From the NCBI GenBank assembly GCA_948437815.1, contig CAOJKG010000004.1, positions 1 to 21,993 on the forward strand: 21,993 nt of DNA. Direction: 5' to 3'. Origin of the DNA: an uncultured Mycoplasmatota bacterium (GTDB lineage: Bacteria > Bacillota_I > Bacilli_A > RF39 > UBA660). The notes below the pieces were generated by a model that saw only the letters and a program-made list of their open reading frames with translations, did not search any database and was not told where the DNA came from. The translations under genes and the position numbers were made by a program. This document shows, piece after piece, positions 7,634 to 14,779 of the stretch; positions within the stretch are counted from its first letter, which is position 1; each line of letters starts with the position of its first letter.

Positions 7634-7742
7634 TTAAATCTTCAACAGATAAATTTAAAAAGGCATAATCTTTTTTTATATCTTCAATTATTTTTCTTAT
7701 TTCTTTGCTAGAAAGTTCAGGACTTATGTTGTTGGTTTTCAT
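7596..7742 (-). CDS. N-terminal fragment of the sigma factor, out of frame
   Basis: This 48-codon frame starts at ATG 7740-7742, preceded by AAGGAGAT with a 10-base gap, and has its own sigma-A promoter. It reads MKTNNISPELSSKEIRKI onward as charged helical sequence, reaches CNRGGG at the G run, then hits a stop four codons later. Removing one G makes it continue directly into the long sigma factor frame (NRGGVSENSIL). It therefore looks like the true 5' end of that gene rather than a separate small gene. The frame is open further upstream to ATG 7805, but that lies above the promoter -10 box and overlaps the DUF1848 gene. Confidence 0.75.
   Translation of the reverse strand: MKTNNISPELSSKEIRKIIEDIKKDYAFLNLSVEDLIEICNRGGGIRK
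7609..7618. repeat. Ten-base C/G homopolymer inside the sigma factor gene
   Basis: Ten consecutive C on the plus strand (G on the coding strand). Elsewhere in this AT-rich window I saw no G or C run longer than about five. The tract marks exactly the junction between the two frames of the sigma factor gene. Lengths of 6, 9 or 12 would restore one frame; the length of 10 present here breaks it. Confidence 0.95.
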
Positions 7743-7776
7743 ATAATTTTGAATCTCCTTAAAATTTATTAATTTT

Positions 7777-7805
7777 ATTATAATACAAAATCTTGAAAAT
7801 GTCAT
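7777..7805 (-). promoter_or_regulatory. Sigma-A promoter of the sigma factor gene
   Basis: ATGACA (7800-7805, five of six) and a perfect TATAAT (7777-7782) are spaced by 17 bases on the minus strand. The -35 box overlaps the stop codon of the DUF1848 gene. The predicted start near 7770 excludes an upstream initiation codon at 7805 and supports ATG 7742. Confidence 0.75.
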
Positions 7806-8689
7806 TTGTTTTTTATTTTGATATTATCTTCTGGCTTAATAACCCCTATTAATAATGTAGAATTAGGATTATGTAATTCATTATTCTTTATTATTTTTTC
7901 TTCATCAAAATTTGCATAACAATATTTGCATAAATGATTACAAGTGTTATATGCCCCAATATCTGTCATTGCTACACAATTGCAATATTTATTATTTCGC
8001 GCTTTCCATTTTGGATAACTTTTGTCTGTTTTTTCTTTAGCTAAATTTTTAGACACACAATCATCTATAATAAATCCATATTCACCTAAATTGTTATACT
8101 CACTACAGGTTTGAACTGTCATATTATGTTTCTTGGCAAGACTACTAAACTTTAAACCTATTTTTTTAAAGTCTTCATTAGTAAGATTTTTAATTCTTAA
8201 AATATTCATATTTTTACGAACATTTTTATAATCATCTATAAATGATACTATAATTTTTTTTATATACCCGTCTAATAACAAACAAATTTTATTAAAAGCT
8301 TTAATATGATAGTCTAAAGTATAAATATCATTTAAGAATATTGGATCATATCTAATATAAATATTTTCTTTACCTACCATCGTGGATATTTTTTTTATGT
8401 CTTCTATCACATCTTTTTTGTTTGGGACATTTGGTTCTATATCTTTTTTATATGGTGTTAAGGTAATTTGAAATATAATAGGCTCTTTTATCTCATTTAA
8501 AAAATCAATTATAGGATGGGGATTTTTGGTACAAAAGACTATTAAATCTACATCTTTAAAATATATTCTACTTATGAGTTTGGGATATAAAGGATTTCTT
8601 ACATCTACAAAACCAGCTTGATATCTATTTTTAAACCATTTACTATAAAAAGCTACTATATCTGTTCTACCACTTACATTTAATATCAT
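7802..8689 (-). CDS. DUF1848 family protein with radical-SAM-like cysteine motif
   Basis: The sequence fits DUF1848 along its length of 295 residues: an N-terminal ILNVSGRTDIVAFYSKWF, VFCTKNPHP near 51-59, FQITLTPY near 73-80, RYDPIF near 113-118, and a cysteine-rich end. Near the C-terminus is C236-x-C238, then C250-x3-C254-x2-C257 within YNTCNHLCKYCYAN. C-x3-C-x2-C is the spacing that binds the iron-sulfur cluster in radical SAM enzymes, but those usually carry it near the N-terminus. No reaction is assigned. The start is ATG 8687-8689 with a weak GTGATG site. The stop codon overlaps the -35 box of the sigma factor promoter, and the gene ends 60 bases before that factor's likely start. Confidence 0.85.
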   Translation of the reverse strand: MILNVSGRTDIVAFYSKWFKNRYQAGFVDVRNPLYPKLISRIYFKDVDLIVFCTKNPHPIIDFLNEIKEPIIFQITLTPYKKDIEPNVPNKKDVIEDIKKISTMVGKENIYIRYDPIFLNDIYTLDYHIKAFNKICLLLDGYIKKIIVSFIDDYKNVRKNMNILRIKNLTNEDFKKIGLKFSSLAKKHNMTVQTCSEYNNLGEYGFIIDDCVSKNLAKEKTDKSYPKWKARNNKYCNCVAMTDIGAYNTCNHLCKYCYANFDEEKIIKNNELHNPNSTLLIGVIKPEDNIKIKNK

Positions 8690-8705
8690 TATTCATCACA
8701 AAAAT

Positions 8706-8714
8706 ATTATATCA
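8706..8714 (-). promoter_or_regulatory. Extended -10 promoter of the DUF1848 gene
   Basis: TGATATAAT on the minus strand (TATAAT at 8706-8711), 16 bases before the start codon. The matching -35 position is poor (TAGTTA). The 187-base gap 8690-8876 otherwise holds only the divergent promoter for the LemA-family gene; I saw no other element in it. Confidence 0.45.
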
Positions 8715-8829
8715 AAAAAATATCTTTTTAACTATTTATAAAATTTGCCAATAAATTTTTTACTAACTTTAATAATTAAAGTTTTTTCTTATATAAGTTA
8801 CTTTGTTTTGTAAATATTGCTATTACTAC

Positions 8830-8858
8830 TTTAAAAATATTGAAAAACTTGTTATACT
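8830..8858 (+). promoter_or_regulatory. Promoter of the LemA-family gene
   Basis: TTTAAA (8830-8835), 17 bases, then TATACT (8853-8858) with an upstream TGn. The AGGTGAT ribosome binding site starts about 9 bases later. Confidence 0.55.
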
Positions 8859-8876
8859 TTTATTGTAGGTGATATT

Positions 8877-9419
8877 ATGTTAGCTTTAAGTATTATTCTC
8901 ATAATAATTATTATTTTAGCTTCTAGTGGTATTTATTATGTTGTTTATTTTAATAAACTTAATGATTTAAAAACTAAAATTATGGAAGCTGAATCTATTA
9001 TTGATGAAAATTTGAGAATTAAATATGAAACTTTAATTAGAATTAGTAATAGCTTGAAAAAGCATATGAAATCTGATAAGAATTATTTTAAAGAATTCGA
9101 AAAGCTTAGAGATATAAATATATCAAACTTTGATATGGATCGTAAGTTAAATGAAGGGTTTACTTTGATTTTAAAAATGATTGATGATCTAAATTTAAAT
9201 AATGATGAAGATTTAAATAAAGAAATCGACAATATTAGAAGATTAGATGAAAAACTAACAGCGACCAAAAATTATTATAATAAAAATACTAGCTTAGAAA
9301 ATGCTATAATTAGAAAGTTCCCAACAAATTTTATAGCAAGAATACATAATTTTAAATTAAAACTTTTCTTTGATGGAAAAGATATGGAAGACGAAATAAT
9401 AGACGACTTTAAAGTATAG
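8877..9419 (+). CDS. LemA-family membrane-anchored protein
   Basis: An N-terminal hydrophobic helix (about residues 3-24) is followed by long, charged alpha-helical sequence. Two stretches match LemA: YFNKLNDLKTKIMEAESIID near 28-47, where the family has YNxLVxLRNxVxEAxxxID, and the late segment ATKNYYNKN then IIRKFPTNFIA near 133-155. The family forms long helical bundles outside the membrane; its function is unsettled. The 180-residue length is standard. It starts at ATG 8877 after AGGTGAT. Its stop codon (9417-9419) overlaps the terminator hairpin, and its last 11 bases overlap the end of the convergent gene at 9409. Confidence 0.85.
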   Translation: MLALSIILIIIIILASSGIYYVVYFNKLNDLKTKIMEAESIIDENLRIKYETLIRISNSLKKHMKSDKNYFKEFEKLRDINISNFDMDRKLNEGFTLILKMIDDLNLNNDEDLNKEIDNIRRLDEKLTATKNYYNKNTSLENAIIRKFPTNFIARIHNFKLKLFFDGKDMEDEIIDDFKV

Positions 9420-9430
9420 TCGTCTTTTTT
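9401..9430 (+). terminator. Terminator overlapping the LemA-family stop codon
   Basis: A perfect 8-base stem AGACGACT (9401-9408) and AGTCGTCT (9418-9425) with a 9-base loop, followed by five T and, after one C, five more. The left arm is coding sequence (DDF codons) and the LemA-family TAG straddles loop and right arm. The convergent gene's TAA (9409-9411) is also in the loop, but the minus-strand tail is poor in T. Confidence 0.85.
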
Positions 9431-9804
9431 CTTTTTAAAAATAACTCTAAAGAGTCTGTCATTAAAGGTAAGCTTCTATCCAAAAATTTGATACCATCTT
9501 CTTTATCAAATACTTTTTTATTCTTTTCATATGCGCGATCACAGTATAAAATTGGAACTTTTTGTAATAATTCTTGGCTTATATTACTTGTGTCTACAAC
9601 AGCAAATCCTCTATTTATTAATTCTTGTTCAGTTAAAGTTATATCATATTTTGCTATATAAGCAAAAATTATATTAATAAAGTCATGATTATTGGTTAGC
9701 CCTTTATAAAAACTAAAACTGTGATTTTCAAAAACTCTACCACCTATAATTATTGTTTGTCCCTGATCTATAATTCCTAATCTAAAAAACTCTGGTGCGT
9801 TCAT
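9409..9804 (-). CDS. Hypothetical protein, 131 residues
   Basis: I do not recognise this family. It is soluble, with no signal or membrane segment. The first third looks like beta strands (RLGIIDQGQTIIIGGRVF), the middle is mixed (FINIIFAYIAKYDITLTEQELINRGFAVVD), and the C-terminus is a basic helix ending KRKKTTIL. It starts at ATG 9804 behind AAGGTAAATT and has its own good promoter. Its last four codons and stop overlap the 3' end of the LemA-family gene, so the terminator hairpin encodes the C-terminus of both proteins. Convergent transcription could let the two genes interfere with each other. Confidence 0.7.
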   Translation of the reverse strand: MNAPEFFRLGIIDQGQTIIIGGRVFENHSFSFYKGLTNNHDFINIIFAYIAKYDITLTEQELINRGFAVVDTSNISQELLQKVPILYCDRAYEKNKKVFDKEDGIKFLDRSLPLMTDSLELFLKRKKTTIL

Positions 9805-9828
9805 AATTTACCTTCTTTCAAGTATATT

Positions 9829-9857
9829 ATTCTATTACTTAAAATTATTTTTGACAA
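9829..9857 (-). promoter_or_regulatory. Sigma-A promoter of the 131-residue hypothetical gene
   Basis: TTGTCA (9852-9857) and TAGAAT (9829-9834), each five of six, are spaced by 17 bases on the minus strand. Confidence 0.6.
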
Positions 9858-9877
9858 GTATATATTTTAATTTTAAA

Positions 9878-9896
9878 AGCCGTTTTGAAAACGACT
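9878..9896 (-). terminator. Candidate terminator of the rplI-ung operon
   Basis: On the minus strand AGTCGTT and AACGGCT form a 7-base stem with one G-U pair and a 5-base loop, followed by TTTTAAAATT. On the plus strand the wobble becomes an A-C mismatch. The tail is short, so strength is uncertain. It starts at the last codon of the HAD remnant. Confidence 0.5.
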
Positions 9897-10020
9897 ATTT
9901 TTTATTTATTATTTTTTCTACTTTCTCTTTAACGTTAGATATTGTATCAAATAATATTCCCTATTTTATATCATATTTTAAAATTACTCCGCCTAAATCA
10001 AAAATTATATTTTTAATCAT
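9895..10020 (-). pseudogene. Remnant of a HAD-superfamily hydrolase
   Basis: An ATG at 10018-10020, overlapping the end of ung by 8 bases, opens MIKNIIFDLGGVILKYDIK and then a TAG (9961-9963). The first part is the hallmark N-terminus of HAD-type phosphatases (strand plus motif I, FDLGGV). Reading through in the same frame gives GILFDTISNVKEKVEKIINK and a second stop at 9895. That piece resembles the last strand and helix of such enzymes. The normal 180-200 residue middle is missing, so this looks like an internal deletion that left both ends. The neighbouring operon and terminator are intact. A 19-residue functional peptide seems unlikely but cannot be excluded. Confidence 0.7.
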
Positions 10021-10684
10021 TTTTATTTAAGTTCCAGTCTATCTCTTTTAAACCTTTGCTTTTTAAAAATTCATTGGTTTTGCTAAAAGGTTTAGAGCCA
10101 AAGAATCCATAACGTGCTGCAAAAGGACTAGGGTGAGGGCTGGTTAAGATTAAGTGATGTTTATTTGTAATTAAACTCATTTTTTCTTTAGCAAAATTCC
10201 CCCAAAGAATAAATACTACAGGTTCTTCTTTTTCATTTAAAGTTTTTATAATATAATCAGTTAATCTTTCCCATCCGAGTTTTCGATGAGATGCTGGTGT
10301 ATCTTTTACAACTGTTAATACAGCATTAAGCATTAAAACCCCACTTTTAGCCCAACCAGTTAAATCGCCGTTATTTCTAGGTGGAATCCCTAAATCGCTT
10401 TCTAATTCTTTATATATATTTTGTAGTGATGGGGGAACCTTTACCCCTTTTTGAACTGAGAAAGATAAACCATGCGCTTCTCCTTCTCCATGATAGGGAT
10501 CTTGACCTACTATTACTACTCTAGTGTCCTTAAAACTGGTTAATTTTAAAGCCTCAAAAATATGATCTTTGGGCGGAAATATAATTTTATTCTTATATTC
10601 TTCTTCTACTAATTGATAAAATTTCTTAAATCCTTCACTATCCCATATAACTTTTAGTTTTTCATCCCAATCGTTTCCTATCAT
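10013..10684 (-). CDS. ung: Uracil-DNA glycosylase, family 1
   Basis: Removes uracil from DNA as the first step of base excision repair. The active-site motif GQDPYH is at residues 60-65, with catalytic Asp62. The pocket segment GLSFSV follows, and the DNA-intercalation motif HPSPFAARYGFFG starts at His184. Length 223 matches the family. The start is ATG 10682-10684 after TAGGTAG, 18 bases downstream of rlmH. It is the last intact gene of the rplI operon, and its end overlaps the HAD remnant. Confidence 0.97.
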   Translation of the reverse strand: MIGNDWDEKLKVIWDSEGFKKFYQLVEEEYKNKIIFPPKDHIFEALKLTSFKDTRVVIVGQDPYHGEGEAHGLSFSVQKGVKVPPSLQNIYKELESDLGIPPRNNGDLTGWAKSGVLMLNAVLTVVKDTPASHRKLGWERLTDYIIKTLNEKEEPVVFILWGNFAKEKMSLITNKHHLILTSPHPSPFAARYGFFGSKPFSKTNEFLKSKGLKEIDWNLNKND

Positions 10685-10702
10685 AATACTACCTACTTTC
10701 TT

Positions 10703-11140
10703 TTATTTATGATAATTTTCATTGTTGTTTATTTTAAATGCACGATATATTTGTTCAAGTAATATTCCTCTAAATAAACCATGCGGAAATGTAAATTTAG
10801 AAAATGATAAAGCATAATTACTTCTCTTTTTGATACTCTCATCTAAACCAGTAGATGACCCTATTACAAAAGTTATAATACTATTAGTGTTAAATGTAAT
10901 ATCAATTAATTTGGCAAAGTCTTCACTTTTTATTTCTTTGCCCTCTATCTCCAAAGTTATTACATAATCTTTATTTCCAATATATTTCATAATATTTTTA
11001 GCTTCATTACTTAAATTTTCTTCATCTTTTAATTCTATTAGCTCTATTTTATGATATTTATTAATTCTTTTTAAATAATCTTCTGTTAATTCTATTAAAT
11101 ACTTTTCTTTTAATTTACCTAAACATATTATTTTTATCAT
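10703..11140 (-). CDS. rlmH: 23S rRNA (pseudouridine-1915-N3)-methyltransferase
   Basis: A small SPOUT-class methyltransferase that uses S-adenosylmethionine to methylate the pseudouridine in helix 69 of 23S rRNA. At 145 residues it is slightly shorter than the common 155-160. The diagnostic parts are intact: FVIGSSTGLDESI (the knotted SAM loop), LSFSKFTFPHGLFR, LLEQIYRAF and the conserved terminus NYHK. Its ATG overlaps the walJ stop as ATGA, so translation is coupled. The walJ-rlmH proximity is also known from Bacillus and Staphylococcus. Confidence 0.96.
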   Translation of the reverse strand: MIKIICLGKLKEKYLIELTEDYLKRINKYHKIELIELKDEENLSNEAKNIMKYIGNKDYVITLEIEGKEIKSEDFAKLIDITFNTNSIITFVIGSSTGLDESIKKRSNYALSFSKFTFPHGLFRGILLEQIYRAFKINNNENYHK

Positions 11141-11901
11141 ACTACCATCACTTCACTTATTTCATCTGGTTTTGCACAATGAATATCATTGAATGCTATT
11201 TTATATGTCTTAAAAATATTGGTAATTTCTTTCATAGCTAGTTCTTCAGTATTGTTTTTTTCAGAAAGATGCATTAAATAAATTTTTTTGGTATTATCTC
11301 CAATAAGCTTGGATAAATATATACTACTTGCATTATTAGATAAATGACCATAGTCTGATAAAACTCGTTTTTTTAACCAATCTGGATATGGTCCATGTTG
11401 CAACTTTTCTACATCGTGATTAGCTTCAAATAAATATATTTCTTTATTTTGTAAATATTTATAATTTTTATAATTTACATAGCCAGTGTCTGTGACATAG
11501 ACAACAGAATTTTTACCACTTTCAAAAAGAAAATTTCTGGAATCTGTAGCATCATGACTAGAATGCATACATGTAACTTTAACATTATTTAATATTACTT
11601 CATCTTCATAAATTAGAATGTGGGGATATTCGCGAATACTTTCTAATTCCCCAAACATTTTTTTACTTATAACAATTGTTGGTTCATATTTTTTTAAAAA
11701 TGTATTTAATGCTGATATATGATCATCATGTAAATGGCTAATAAATATATAGTTTATTTCACCTGGGTCCACTTCTATTTCCTTTAACTTATCAACTATA
11801 TACTTACGATTACGGCCAATGTCTATTAAAATCTTATATTCGCCAATTTCAACATAAGTGGAATTGCCCCCTGATCCACTTGCTAAAACACATACTTTCA
11901 T
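11137..11901 (-). CDS. walJ: WalJ/YycJ metallo-beta-lactamase-fold hydrolase
   Basis: A 254-residue metallo-beta-lactamase-fold protein with the metal motif HLHDDH at residues 56-61, an early GSGGNSTYVEIG segment, and later metal-site residues in SSHDAT, VTDTG and the terminal LMHLSEKN segment. Its place immediately before rlmH identifies it as WalJ (YycJ), which in Bacillus and relatives lies in the walRK locus. The proposed role is coordinating cell division with DNA replication, and the reaction is not firmly established. No ribosome binding site precedes ATG 11901. The start overlaps the M23 peptidase stop as TAATG, so it probably relies on ribosomes finishing that gene. Confidence 0.9.
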   Translation of the reverse strand: MKVCVLASGSGGNSTYVEIGEYKILIDIGRNRKYIVDKLKEIEVDPGEINYIFISHLHDDHISALNTFLKKYEPTIVISKKMFGELESIREYPHILIYEDEVILNNVKVTCMHSSHDATDSRNFLFESGKNSVVYVTDTGYVNYKNYKYLQNKEIYLFEANHDVEKLQHGPYPDWLKKRVLSDYGHLSNNASSIYLSKLIGDNTKKIYLMHLSEKNNTEELAMKEITNIFKTYKIAFNDIHCAKPDEISEVMVV

Positions 11902-13415
11902 TAATTATAGATAGAAAGTGGATTTAAATTGACACCATTATATTTAACCTCAAAGTGTAAGTGTGGTCCTGTTGATTTACCACTGTGTCCCATAGAGCCT
12001 ATTCTATCTCCTCTACTTACAGTCTGTTCTGCACGAACATTCATGCTTTGATGTAAATGTCCATAGATGGTTACATAGCCATTACCATGATTAATTGTAA
12101 TCTGATTTCCTAAAGTTCTACCACCATAACCACAAGTATCGTATTTTCCTTTACCTCTACTTGGACATCCATTAAAGGCTAACTCAACAACTCCATCAGC
12201 TGCTGCATATATTGGTGAACCAAAGTTGCCTGCTCCAGATATATCTAATCCGTAGTGCATAGATCCCCGACGCCAACCATATTTACTTGTAATTACATAA
12301 CCTGCATTTGTTGGCCAGAACCAATCCCCACCTGTAATAACTGGATTTTCCCAGTTACTTGGCCCACCTGGATTATAAGGTCTTTTAGTACCATATGTTG
12401 TAACTTGATTTTGAACTGGCACTAATGTAGCCAAAATAACAGGGTTGGCATTTTGTGAACGTTCACCATTTTCAACTTCATATTCTTCCTGAACTCGATT
12501 TTTACCATTTATACCTGGTGTTGTTATTACTGAGTAATCAGTATATTTAGTATTGTCTGGTACTCTTTCTTTAGTATAATATATTGTTTGATCATATATT
12601 TCTTTTAATTTATATACATATGTTAATTGGGGAGAAATTAAAGTAACGTTAACTGTATCTCCAACTTTTAAAATTGTTTTTTCTGATTTATATTTTGTGT
12701 TTGCTATTAAAAATTCTTCAACATTTAATTTATTTGCTTCAGATATAGATTCAATTGTATCTCCCAAAGCAATAGTGTAACTTTTAGTATCAGGGGTTTC
12801 TCCAAATAATAAAAAATGTGTTAATTCTTGTTCGTTAGTATAAATTTTATCATTTACACTTATGTAACTCTCTTTGATCGTAATATTTTCTTTAAAATGC
12901 ATACTTTCAATAATACGACCTGTTCCTACTATCTCTTCTTGCGTATTGTTAATATACTTATTGTATTCGTCTTGATTTAAAAAAGCACTAACAAATCTTT
13001 TAGCAGCATTATAAAATATTTCTTTATCTAATACTTTAATTTGGTAATCCTTCTCATCACTTTTGACTGTTATAATATAGCCTTTTATAGCAAAATCGTC
13101 TTGTTTTTCTATTTGGTCATATACATTTTTTACTTCGTCTACTGTTGTAGAATATGTATCAGCCTCAACTATTTTTAAATTGTTTGGGGGATATACATTA
13201 TCTACTTTATATTTTTCTTTTATTGCTGTTTGATTGCTGTCAATTAAAGCATATAACTCAGCTTTATCTCCTATCACACCTATTTTTTCGCCATTAAGAT
13301 ATACTTGATAGTTTGTGTTTACTTCGGCATAAGACTTTTTACTAAATAAACTTATACCTAGTATGGCACTTACTATTAGTGTTATCATAAATGTATTAAA
13401 ATATTTTCCCTTCAT
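11901..13415 (-). CDS. M23 peptidoglycan endopeptidase with LysM and G5-like domains
   Basis: A secreted or membrane-anchored cell-wall hydrolase. Residues 8-30 are a signal peptide or anchor ending KKSYA. A charged region follows (31-205), then a LysM repeat at about 212-260 (YTIALGDTIESISEANKLN), a G5-like beta segment (265-340), and a C-terminal M23/LytM domain (365-504). Catalytic residues look intact: His387 and Asp391 in HYGLD, His453 and His455 in GHLH, and His487 in GPHLHFEV. An insertion around 416-432 has two cysteines (417, 428) in a Gly/Lys-rich loop. It sits between dnaB and walJ, where other Bacillota have walR-walK-walH-walI. GAGGTG overlaps the dnaB stop. Confidence 0.92.
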   Translation of the reverse strand: MKGKYFNTFMITLIVSAILGISLFSKKSYAEVNTNYQVYLNGEKIGVIGDKAELYALIDSNQTAIKEKYKVDNVYPPNNLKIVEADTYSTTVDEVKNVYDQIEKQDDFAIKGYIITVKSDEKDYQIKVLDKEIFYNAAKRFVSAFLNQDEYNKYINNTQEEIVGTGRIIESMHFKENITIKESYISVNDKIYTNEQELTHFLLFGETPDTKSYTIALGDTIESISEANKLNVEEFLIANTKYKSEKTILKVGDTVNVTLISPQLTYVYKLKEIYDQTIYYTKERVPDNTKYTDYSVITTPGINGKNRVQEEYEVENGERSQNANPVILATLVPVQNQVTTYGTKRPYNPGGPSNWENPVITGGDWFWPTNAGYVITSKYGWRRGSMHYGLDISGAGNFGSPIYAAADGVVELAFNGCPSRGKGKYDTCGYGGRTLGNQITINHGNGYVTIYGHLHQSMNVRAEQTVSRGDRIGSMGHSGKSTGPHLHFEVKYNGVNLNPLSIYN

Positions 13416-13424
13416 AATTCACCT

Positions 13425-14771
13425 CTATATCTCTCCAACGTCAGTATTTATATAATTTTTAAAATTACTCATGTTAAGTTCAAATAATAATCTATATAAT
13501 CCCGTTGAACCTTTACGATGCTTAGCAATTATTACATCAATTGGAACTACTGTTTCCTTTTTTTCAGTCTTAGCTTCATAATAATCTTTTCGATTTAAAA
13601 ATAATACTAAATCTGCGTCTTGCTCTAAGGAACCAGATTCTCTTAAATCTACTAAAGCTGGTTCTTTATTTTCTCTTTTATCAACACTACGCGATAATTG
13701 GGCTAGTGCAATAACTGGAACATTTAACTCTAATGCCATTGTTTTTAGACTACGCGATATCTCTGATACCTCAACTTGTCTTGACTCAATACGATTAGAA
13801 CCCGTTGTAACTAACTGTAAATAATCAATTACTACTAATCCTAAACCATTTGGCATACTTGCAAGTTTACGACATTTTGATTTAATCTCAGGTGCTGTAA
13901 TACTAGCATTATCTTCAATAAATATATTGGTGCTTCCTAGTTTGCTCATCGCTTCGTTATATCTTTTCCAATCGTTATGTTCTAATTTACCCGTGCTTAG
14001 TTTGTAAGAATCTATTCCTCCTACACTCGCTATCATACGATTAACTAACATTTCAGCGCTCATTTCTAAGTTGAAAATAGCTATGGCTTTTTCTGTTGAA
14101 AAGGCAGCGTTTGTTGCAATATTTAGAGCAAAAGCTGTTTTTCCCATACCAGGACGAGCTGCTAAAATGATTAATTCGCCACCATGCAAGCCTGCTGTTG
14201 CTTTATCTAAATCATAAAAACCAGTTCTTATTCCTGTAATATCACTTTTATTTTTTGATAACTCCTCAAGTCTTTCTTGGGCTCTTCGGAGTATTTCGTG
14301 GATTGGCACAAATTCACTAGTTTGTCTTACTCTAACAGCATTTAAAATACTTCTTTCTGATTCATCTAATAAACCATTTATATTCTCACTGGAATAAGCA
14401 TTTGTTACAATATCTGTTGCTGTATTTATTAAGTTTCTTCTTATAGCATGATCTTTTAATATTTTTATATAATATTCAAGATTGGCAGCAGTAACTACAG
14501 AATCTATTACTTCCATTAAATAGGGAATTCCCCCTACTTCATTTAAGACTTTCTTCTTATCTAATTCAGCTTTAATTGTTGTAACATCAATAGGATTTCT
14601 CTCTTTATATAATGAGATAATGGCATTAAATATAATTCTATTTTTATCATTAAAGAACATGTCTTCTGTTACTTCATCACTGATTTTTTCAAGTGCGTCT
14701 TTATTTAAAAAAGCTACACCAAGGACACTCATTTCAGCTTCATAATCATTTGGTAATGCACGTGTCGCCAT
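13425..14771 (-). CDS. dnaB: Replicative DNA helicase DnaB
   Basis: Hexameric 5'-3' helicase of the replication fork (called DnaC in Bacillus subtilis). The N-terminal helical domain (about 1-105) is joined by a linker to the RecA-like ATPase, with Walker A AARPGMGKT at about 204-212, Walker B LVVIDYLQL, and the QVEVSEISRSLK and ALAQLSR motifs. Length 448 is standard. The ATG is preceded by AGGAGGATTT that overlaps the TAG of rplI, so the two are coupled. No intein or insertion is seen. Confidence 0.97.
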   Translation of the reverse strand: MATRALPNDYEAEMSVLGVAFLNKDALEKISDEVTEDMFFNDKNRIIFNAIISLYKERNPIDVTTIKAELDKKKVLNEVGGIPYLMEVIDSVVTAANLEYYIKILKDHAIRRNLINTATDIVTNAYSSENINGLLDESERSILNAVRVRQTSEFVPIHEILRRAQERLEELSKNKSDITGIRTGFYDLDKATAGLHGGELIILAARPGMGKTAFALNIATNAAFSTEKAIAIFNLEMSAEMLVNRMIASVGGIDSYKLSTGKLEHNDWKRYNEAMSKLGSTNIFIEDNASITAPEIKSKCRKLASMPNGLGLVVIDYLQLVTTGSNRIESRQVEVSEISRSLKTMALELNVPVIALAQLSRSVDKRENKEPALVDLRESGSLEQDADLVLFLNRKDYYEAKTEKKETVVPIDVIIAKHRKGSTGLYRLLFELNMSNFKNYINTDVGEI

Positions 14772-14779
14772 AAATCCTC

